Assembly: GCF_023078475.1 (NCBI RefSeq)
Contig: NZ_CP095741.1
Location: forward strand, 3,472,001-3,536,000
DNA length: 64,000 nucleotides
From: Luteibacter aegosomaticola
Lineage (GTDB): Bacteria > Pseudomonadota > Gammaproteobacteria > Xanthomonadales > Rhodanobacteraceae
Reading direction: 5' to 3'
Part shown: positions 51,670-58,015 of the stretch, one piece after another
Numbering within the stretch: position 1 is the stretch's first letter
How the letters are laid out: the number at the start of each line of letters is the position of its first letter
Made by a program: the position numbers and the translations under genes
Notes under the pieces: generated by a model
Seen by the model: only the letters and a program-made list of their open reading frames with translations
What the model was told of the DNA's origin: nothing
Database searches by the model: none

Positions 51670-52880
51670 TGCCGCAAAGCCATGCTTCGGGCCCGCGCAA
51701 GCTGGCCAACCTCCTGCTCGTCGTGGTGGGCGTGCTGTACCCGTTCATCGTGTACTTCGGCGGCGACCACGTTTCGCCCCCGCTGTTCGGCTTGATCCTG
51801 GGCGCCCTTTGGCTGGTACGTGCACCGGCGTTGCTGCACCAGCCCGGCGGCAAGTGGATGCTGGGCGCCACGCTCGCCTACTGCGGCGTGCTCGCGTTTG
51901 GTGGGCACGACGAACTGCTGCGCTGGTACCCAAGCCTCATCTGCGCCCTGTTGTTTGCGGGCTTTGTGCACAGCCTCATTTACGGGCCGCCGATCATCGA
52001 ACGCATCGCGCGCACGATGGAGCCCGATCTTCCGGCGGCGGCCATTCCCTACACACGCAAGGTCACCTGGGTGTGGGCTGCGTTTTTTGCCGTGAACGGT
52101 ACCTGCTCGGCCCTGCTGGCCCTGTGGGGGCCGCTGTCGTGGTGGACCTTCTACAACGGCGTGCTCGCCTATGCGGCCCTCGCCACGCTGTTTGCGGTGG
52201 AGTGGCTTTGCCGCCAGCGCATGCGGCGGCGCCTTCGCACCTCGCCCATGGGCACGGCGGCCAGTGGCCTGGCTTCACACCCGTGGGTATCTGCCGCAGC
52301 CGGTGGTGACGCTGGCCACGGTTCGCCGGGCATGGTTGTCGCGCTGACCGCCTCGGGCCGTATCGCCCTTGCACGCCACGGCCGCGCTGGCCTCATCGGC
52401 GAGCTGGGCCAGCACGCCGCGGGCGACGATGCGCTTGCCACGCCGATGGTCTGGCGCTTCGTGGAGAAGCTCCCGGAGGCCGCGCGGATCGATCTTCTGT
52501 TGCAGGCCCCCCTGCCGCGCATCGCGACGGTGGAGGCCGAACGGATGGAAGGTGACACCCACGTGCTGTCGCTAACCCTCCCCCTGGACCTGGCCTGCTT
52601 CGTCGATCATTTTCCGACCGCGCCGGTACTGCCAGGTGTCTTGCAGATTGCATGGGCGCTGGAATTCGCATCGTCGCGTTTCGGCACGCCGACCACCTGC
52701 CGCGGCATGGACCAGCTCAAGTTCCAGCGCCTGCTGCGCCCCGGTGACCGCATGACGCTTTCGCTGCGCCACGACACCGCGCGCGGCCGCCTGCATTTCA
52801 CCTACCGCATCGGCGATGCGGTCTGTTCCTCTGCGCACCTTCGCGTGGATGCCGTTCCGGGAGCCATTGATGCGCGGTAA
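51666..52880 (+). CDS. COG4648 membrane protein fused to AMP-ligase C-terminal remnant and ApeI-like dehydratase
   Basis: A 404-residue composite. Residues 1-190: a five- to six-helix membrane domain (KLANLLLVVVGVLYPFIVYF..VWAAFFAVNGTCSALLAL) of the COG4648 type. Residues 201-275: a segment that reads like the extreme C terminus of an acyl-AMP ligase (GLASHPWVSAAA, VVALTASGRIALARHGRAGL, VWRFVEKLPEAARIDLL), but without the catalytic-Lys motif. Residues 290-404: a hotdog dehydratase-like domain with FVDHFPTAPVLPGVLQIAWA (ApeI type). In related clusters the COG4648 gene is followed by a ligase-dehydratase gene, so this looks like an in-frame deletion of the ligase body. It overlaps the next gene by 11 nt. 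Confidence 0.78.
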   Translation: MMPQSHASGPRKLANLLLVVVGVLYPFIVYFGGDHVSPPLFGLILGALWLVRAPALLHQPGGKWMLGATLAYCGVLAFGGHDELLRWYPSLICALLFAGFVHSLIYGPPIIERIARTMEPDLPAAAIPYTRKVTWVWAAFFAVNGTCSALLALWGPLSWWTFYNGVLAYAALATLFAVEWLCRQRMRRRLRTSPMGTAASGLASHPWVSAAAGGDAGHGSPGMVVALTASGRIALARHGRAGLIGELGQHAAGDDALATPMVWRFVEKLPEAARIDLLLQAPLPRIATVEAERMEGDTHVLSLTLPLDLACFVDHFPTAPVLPGVLQIAWALEFASSRFGTPTTCRGMDQLKFQRLLRPGDRMTLSLRHDTARGRLHFTYRIGDAVCSSAHLRVDAVPGAIDAR

Positions 52881-53310
52881 GGGTGTGCTCGCCGCCGAGA
52901 TCGATGTCGTCGTGCCGTTCTTCGACGTGGATTCGCTCGAGATCGTGTGGCACGGGCATTACGTCAAATACCTTGAAGTGGCCCGCTGTGCGCTGCTCGA
53001 CGACCTCGGCCACAACTACGTGCGGATGAAGGAAACCGGCTTCGCGTGGCCCATCATCGACCTGCAGTTGCGCTATGCGCGTGCCGCACGCTTCGGCCAG
53101 GCGCTTCGCGTTCGCGCCGAACTGGTCGAATGGGAGAACCGGCTGAAGGTTCACTACACGATTAGCGATACAGCGACCGGCGAGCGGCTCACGCGCGCCA
53201 GCACCATCCAGGTCGCCGTGCGCCTGTCCGACGGGGAAATGCAGCTCGTTTCGCCGGGTTGCTTCATCGCCGACGTGGAAAAGCGGTTAGCGCGAGGGAA
53301 TACGCTATGA
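52870..53310 (+). CDS. 4-hydroxybenzoyl-CoA-type thioesterase (hotdog)
   Basis: A 146-residue hotdog thioesterase. VPFFDVDSLEIVWHGHYVKYLEVAR contains the Asp of the YbgC/4HBT active site, with LQLRYARAARFGQALRVRAEL further on. It would release the acyl chain from the ACP or remove stalled chains. The ATG at 52870 lies inside the preceding gene, consistent with translational coupling; the end overlaps the next start (ATGA). Confidence 0.85.
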   Translation: MRGKGVLAAEIDVVVPFFDVDSLEIVWHGHYVKYLEVARCALLDDLGHNYVRMKETGFAWPIIDLQLRYARAARFGQALRVRAELVEWENRLKVHYTISDTATGERLTRASTIQVAVRLSDGEMQLVSPGCFIADVEKRLARGNTL

Positions 53311-53783
53311 CATCGTGGAGCATCGAACAGCTGTTGCCCCATGCCGGTCGCATGGTTTGGCTGGATCGCGTCGTGGAATGGGATGCCGACCGCGTGCTGT
53401 GTGAACGCACCGTGCGCCATGGCGATCTCGAAGTCACGGCCGACGGCCTGCCTTCCTGGGCTGGCATCGAACTGATGGCACAGGCCATCGCCGCATGGAA
53501 TGGGTGCCAGGTCCTGTCAGCGGGTGGTGAGGTACGGCCGGGTTTCCTGCTCGGCACGCGGGCCTACCGCGCCGATGGCGACGCCTTCCCTGTCGGGAGC
53601 GTGCTGCGCATCGAAGCCGTACGCACGTTCCATGATGAAGACGGCATGGCCTCGTTCGCGTGCCGCATCACGAGCGCCGACGCGCAGGCCGAAGCCCGCC
53701 TGACCGTGTTCAGCCCGGTCGATCCGACGCCCTTCCTCGATCCGCGCAATACCCATCTCGACCCCACCGGAAACGCTTCATGA
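53307..53783 (+). CDS. ApeP-like 3-hydroxyacyl-ACP dehydratase (hotdog)
   Basis: A 158-residue dehydratase-like protein: LLPHAGRMVWLDRVVEWD (FabZ/FabA-type His), then LPSWAGIELMAQAIAAWNGCQVL with the acidic partner. This matches the small dehydratase ApeP of aryl-polyene clusters, which pairs with ApeI to keep the chain unsaturated. The ATG at 53307 shares ATGA with the thioesterase stop; it ends ATGA with the ketoreductase start. Confidence 0.85.
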   Translation: MTSWSIEQLLPHAGRMVWLDRVVEWDADRVLCERTVRHGDLEVTADGLPSWAGIELMAQAIAAWNGCQVLSAGGEVRPGFLLGTRAYRADGDAFPVGSVLRIEAVRTFHDEDGMASFACRITSADAQAEARLTVFSPVDPTPFLDPRNTHLDPTGNAS

Positions 53784-54508
53784 CCGACACCATCCTCGTT
53801 ACTGGCTCCAGCCGCGGCATTGGCCGCGCTATCGCGCTTTCCCTCGCGGATGCCGGCTACGACCTCGTGGTGCATTGCCGTTCCCGCCGCGATGAGGCCG
53901 AGGCCGTGCAGGCCGAGATCATGGCCCGCGGCCGCAGCGCGCGCGTGCTGCAGTTCGATGTGGCCGACCGTGCCGCGACGGCCGAGGCGCTCGAGGCGGA
54001 CGTGGCCGCGCACGGCGCGTACTACGGTGTGGTCTGCAATGCGGGCCTGACCCGCGATGGCGCCTTCCCCGGCCTGACGTCCGAGGATTGGGATCAGGTG
54101 CTACGGACCAACCTCGATGGCTTTTACAACGTGCTTCACCCGCTGGTGATGCCGATGATCCGTCGGCGTGCCGCTGGTCGCATCGTTTGCATCACGTCGG
54201 TATCGGGGATCATTGGTAACCGTGGCCAGGTGAATTACAGCGCCTCGAAGGCTGGCGTCATTGGCGCCGCCAAGGCGCTTGCCGTCGAGCTGGCCAAACG
54301 CAAGATCACCGTGAACTGCGTGGCGCCGGGCCTGATCGATACCGACATGCTCGATCCCGAAGTACCCGTGGAGCAGATCCTGAAGGTCATTCCGATGGAA
54401 CGCAGCGGGACGCCTGAAGAAGTCGCCGCGGCCGTGCGTTTCCTCGTGAGCCCGGAAGCGGGCTACATCACCCGCCAGGTGCTCGCCGTCAACGGCGGCC
54501 TCTGCTGA
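53780..54508 (+). CDS. 3-oxoacyl-ACP reductase (FabG-like) of the pigment cluster
   Basis: A 242-residue SDR with TGSSRGIGRAIALSL, NAGLTRD, the Ser in CITSVSGIIG and intact catalytic YSASK, and the C-terminal GGLC. It reduces the 3-oxoacyl-ACP with NADPH in each elongation cycle. It is the last gene of the operon, followed by a REP repeat at 54521-54560. Confidence 0.92.
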   Translation: MTDTILVTGSSRGIGRAIALSLADAGYDLVVHCRSRRDEAEAVQAEIMARGRSARVLQFDVADRAATAEALEADVAAHGAYYGVVCNAGLTRDGAFPGLTSEDWDQVLRTNLDGFYNVLHPLVMPMIRRRAAGRIVCITSVSGIIGNRGQVNYSASKAGVIGAAKALAVELAKRKITVNCVAPGLIDTDMLDPEVPVEQILKVIPMERSGTPEEVAAAVRFLVSPEAGYITRQVLAVNGGLC

Positions 54509-54520
54509 CAACGTCCGTTC

Positions 54521-54560
54521 GCGCTCCTGCCCCCCCTGTAGGAGCGCGCTTGCGCGCGAT
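54521..54560. repeat. REP element after the pigment operon, type B
   Basis: GCGCTCCT (54521-54528) pairs with AGGAGCGC (54540-54547), and the sequence from 54538 is a 23-nt type B arm GTAGGAGCGCGCTTGC-. It can form a hairpin downstream of the operon. Confidence 0.75.
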
Positions 54561-54602
54561 ACACCCACAAAGCGATGACGCGGGGCAGGTAAGCTAGCCC
54601 CC

Positions 54603-56711
54603 ATGCCCACCCTCCGCCACCTCGCCGAATCCGACCGCTTCGCCGACGTACTCCGCGTCTTCCTGGCGCTGGCCGGCATCACGGCGTGGTGCACGTGGCA
54701 CGGGCCGGCGGAGGCCATCGTACCCGCGCTCCTCGGTGCCATCGCCTGCGCGCTGGCCGAAACCGACGATGCCTGGCGAGGACGGTTGCGCGGCCTGGTG
54801 GTCACGCTGGTCTGCTTCACCCTGGCCGCGCTGGCCGTGAAGGCCACGATCGGCACGCCTGTAGCGTTCGCCATGGTGCTGCCGGTGGGTACGTTCCTGC
54901 TCGTGATGCTGGGCGCGGCGAGCGGCCGCTACGCCACGATCGCAACGGCCACGCTCATCCTTGCCGTGTATACGATGATCGCGTCCGACGCCGCAGGTGC
55001 CGCAGGCGCTGAAGGCACGCTCGCGCTCGTGGCGGGCGCCGCATGGTACGGCGTGCTTTCGATGCTCTGGAGCGCCCTGGCACCGCAACGTGCGCTACGC
55101 CACGCACTGGCCCGGCTATTCGAATCGCTCGCCACGCTGATCGATGCGAAGGCCGCGCAGTTCGAACCCGTGCATGGGCTCGACCACGACGCGCTTGCGC
55201 TGACCTTCTCGCGGCGCAACCAAGGTACGGTGCAAGCCCTGACCGAAGCACGTATCGCCCTTATCGATCGCATCGGCCGACGCCAGCCGCGCGGCCGGGC
55301 CGCCTCCATGCTGGCCATGTTCTTCGTCGCGCAGGACATCCAGGAGCGGATCACTTCATCGCATTATCCGTACGATGAACTGACCACGGCGCTGTACCAC
55401 AGCGATCTCATGTTCCGCTTCGGTCGGCTGCTGCGCCTGCAGGCGCAGGCTTGCCGTGAGCGCGCCGATGCCATCCGCCGTGTGGGCCCGCTGCGCTCGA
55501 TCGCGCTGCCACGCGCGGCGCTGGAGGATCTGCGCCAGGCGGTCGCGTTCCACCAGCGCACGCAACCCGCGGACGAAGCGCTCGACGATGCCCTGGTGGC
55601 GCTGCTCAGGAATATGGAGAGCCTGCAGGCGCTGATCGAAGACGAAGGCAGCCTGCGCGAAGACAGCGACATCGCCTTGCAGGGCAACGAGCCTTCGTCC
55701 TTCGCCGATGCGATGCGCCGCGTGCGGCTGCGCCTGAACCGGCGGTCGATGCATTTCCGCCATGCGATGCGTCTCTCCATCGGTATGCTCGGCGGCTACC
55801 TGATCATGCTCGCCCTGCATCCCTTGCACGGTTACTGGATCCTGCTGACCACCCTCTTCGTCTCCCAGCCGGGCTACGGCGCGACGCGACGCCGGTTTAT
55901 CCAGCGCATCATCGGCACCACGGCCGGCCTCGTCATCGGCTGGGCGCTGCTGCGCGCATTGCCCGGCGGTGACTGGCGCCTGCCAGTGCTCGTCGCCAGC
56001 GGCGCAGCGTTCTTTGCCTTCCGCCTGCGCCGCTATGCGCTCGCCACCGGCGTCATCACCTTGTTCGTGCTGCTCTGCTTCGACCGGGTCGGCGCGGGTT
56101 ACGACGCCATCGGCCCGCGCCTGCTCGACACGCTGCTCGGGGCATTCGTCGCCGCCGTGGTGATCCGCTACGTGCTCCCCGACTGGCGCGTGCGGCGCCT
56201 CGACGACCTCGTCGCCGACGCCCTGCTGGCCTACAGCCGCTATCTCGAACGCATCGCCGCGCAGTACACGCACGGCCGCGCGGACGACCTGCCCTACCGG
56301 ATCGCCCGCCGCGACGCCCACGCCGCCCAGGCGATGGTCGCAGGCAATGTCACCGAACTGCTCGCCGAGCCGGGACACGCAGCGGCCAAGGGCGAGCACG
56401 CGCTGCGGCTGTTGACTGCGCTACAGGCGGGCCTGTCCTACCTTTCCACCCTGGGCACGCATCGGGAAGCCCTGGCGCCCGACGATGCCACGGCCGTCGA
56501 GGCGACGGCCCACCGGGTGGCCGTCAGCTTCGCAGCACTGGCCGAACACCTGCATGCGGGCACCCCCGCGCCCTTCCTGGGCACGCCGGAGCTGGAGGTG
56601 GGCACCGCCCTGCGCAGCCTGGCGCCCGGCGATATCCGCCGCCTGGTCGATCGCCAGTGCCTGCTACTGGTTCGCGTCCACGACCGCATCGCAGGCCTCG
56701 CCCGGGGCTGA
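54603..56711 (+). CDS. FUSC-family inner-membrane transporter (YccS-like)
   Basis: A 702-residue protein with two similar halves, each with a block of membrane helices (about residues 15-165 and 385-520) followed by a cytoplasmic helical region. The order and length fit YccS/YhfK; the second TM block (LSIGMLGGYLIMLALHPLHGYWILLTTLFV) carries the FUSC signature. Relatives are proposed exporters of aromatic acids. Its position right after the pigment operon is suggestive but they are separated by 94 nt and a REP hairpin. Confidence 0.82.
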   Translation: MPTLRHLAESDRFADVLRVFLALAGITAWCTWHGPAEAIVPALLGAIACALAETDDAWRGRLRGLVVTLVCFTLAALAVKATIGTPVAFAMVLPVGTFLLVMLGAASGRYATIATATLILAVYTMIASDAAGAAGAEGTLALVAGAAWYGVLSMLWSALAPQRALRHALARLFESLATLIDAKAAQFEPVHGLDHDALALTFSRRNQGTVQALTEARIALIDRIGRRQPRGRAASMLAMFFVAQDIQERITSSHYPYDELTTALYHSDLMFRFGRLLRLQAQACRERADAIRRVGPLRSIALPRAALEDLRQAVAFHQRTQPADEALDDALVALLRNMESLQALIEDEGSLREDSDIALQGNEPSSFADAMRRVRLRLNRRSMHFRHAMRLSIGMLGGYLIMLALHPLHGYWILLTTLFVSQPGYGATRRRFIQRIIGTTAGLVIGWALLRALPGGDWRLPVLVASGAAFFAFRLRRYALATGVITLFVLLCFDRVGAGYDAIGPRLLDTLLGAFVAAVVIRYVLPDWRVRRLDDLVADALLAYSRYLERIAAQYTHGRADDLPYRIARRDAHAAQAMVAGNVTELLAEPGHAAAKGEHALRLLTALQAGLSYLSTLGTHREALAPDDATAVEATAHRVAVSFAALAEHLHAGTPAPFLGTPELEVGTALRSLAPGDIRRLVDRQCLLLVRVHDRIAGLARG

Positions 56712-56794
56712 TTGTTGCGACGCGCCGTGGCTCGGCGCCCCCAAAACGCTAGCATGGTGGGGTTTTCCCCGCCTTTTTCCCCGGAGTTGCACCC

Positions 56795-57952
56795 ATGCGT
56801 CCGTTTTCCCTTGGCGAAGACCTCGACCTCCTGCGCGAAACCGTCCGCGCGTTCGCCGAGAAGGAGATCGCCCCCCGCGCCGATCGTATCGATCGCGAGA
56901 ACCATTTCCCCGAAGACCTCTGGGCCAAGCTGGGCGAGATGGGCCTGCTGGGTATCACCATCCCTGGTGAGCTCGGTGGCTCCGACCTGGGCTTCCTCGC
57001 CCACATGGTCGCCATGGAAGAAATCTCTCGTGCGTCGGCCTCGGTAGGCCTTTCGTACGGTGCGCACTCGAACCTTTGCGTGCAGAACATCTACCACAAC
57101 GGCACGGTCGAGCAGCGCCAGAAGTACCTGCCGAAGCTTGCCAGCGGCGAGTGGATCGGCGCGTTGGCCATGAGCGAACCGGGCGCCGGCTCGGACGTGG
57201 TCGGCTCCATGAACTGCAAGGCCGAGCTGGTCGGCGATACCTGGGTCGCCAACGGTACCAAGATGTGGATCACGAACGGCCCCGACGCCGACGTGCTGCT
57301 GGTCTATATGCGTACCGCGCCGCGTGCCGCGGGTAGCCGCTGCATGACCGCATTCATTATCGAAAAGGGCATGAAGGGCTTCAGCACGGCGCAGAAGCTC
57401 GACAAGCTCGGCATGCGCGGCTCGAACACCTGCGAGCTCGTGTTCGAGAACTGCGAGATCCCTGCCGCGAACATCGTGGGTGAGGTGAACGAAGGCGTCC
57501 GCGTGCTGATGAGCGGCCTGGATACCGAGCGCCTCGTGCTCTCGGGCGGCCCCATCGGCATCATGCAGGCCGCCGTGGACCTCGTGCTGCCCTACGTGCG
57601 CGAGCGTAAGCAGTTCAACGCACCGATCGGCACGTTCGGCCTCATGCAGGGCAAGGTGGCCGATATGTACACCGCGCTGCAGTCGTCGCGTGGCTTTGCC
57701 TACATGGTGGCCGAGCAGTTCGATAACGGCGTGAAGTCGCGCATCGATCCGGCGGCCTGCCTGCTCAACGCCTCCACCAATGCGGTGAAGGTGGCCCTGG
57801 AGGCTATCCAGGCCCTCGGTGGCAACGGCTACATCAACGAGTTCCCGGCGGGTCGCTTGTTGCGTGACGCCAAGCTCTACGAGATCGGCGCCGGCACCAA
57901 CGAGATTCGTCGCATGCTGATCGGCCGCGAGTTGTTCCACGGCAAATCCTGA
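56795..57952 (+). CDS. ivd: isovaleryl-CoA dehydrogenase
   Basis: A 385-residue acyl-CoA dehydrogenase with the FAD/substrate motifs [17 protein letters not shown] and [14 protein letters not shown], the sequence [16 protein letters not shown] in the position of the isovaleryl-CoA-specific catalytic Glu (helix G), and [36 protein letters not shown]. These match isovaleryl-CoA dehydrogenase of leucine breakdown, which passes electrons to ETF. The other leucine genes (MCC, HMG-CoA lyase) are not in the window. Confidence 0.92.
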   Translation: MRPFSLGEDLDLLRETVRAFAEKEIAPRADRIDRENHFPEDLWAKLGEMGLLGITIPGELGGSDLGFLAHMVAMEEISRASASVGLSYGAHSNLCVQNIYHNGTVEQRQKYLPKLASGEWIGALAMSEPGAGSDVVGSMNCKAELVGDTWVANGTKMWITNGPDADVLLVYMRTAPRAAGSRCMTAFIIEKGMKGFSTAQKLDKLGMRGSNTCELVFENCEIPAANIVGEVNEGVRVLMSGLDTERLVLSGGPIGIMQAAVDLVLPYVRERKQFNAPIGTFGLMQGKVADMYTALQSSRGFAYMVAEQFDNGVKSRIDPAACLLNASTNAVKVALEAIQALGGNGYINEFPAGRLLRDAKLYEIGAGTNEIRRMLIGRELFHGKS

Positions 57953-57955
57953 CGT

Positions 57956-58010
57956 ATCGCGCGCAAGCGCGCTCCTACAACAGCAATGTAGGAGCGTGCT
58001 TGCACGCGAT
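57956..58010. repeat. REP/BIME element, type B
   Basis: Two 23-nt arms, 57956-57978 and 57988-58010, face each other across a 9-nt spacer. They differ at two inner positions (GCGCGC against GTGCAC), each still self-pairing. The element sits between the convergent ivd and autotransporter genes. Confidence 0.88.
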
Positions 58011-58015
58011 CACGG

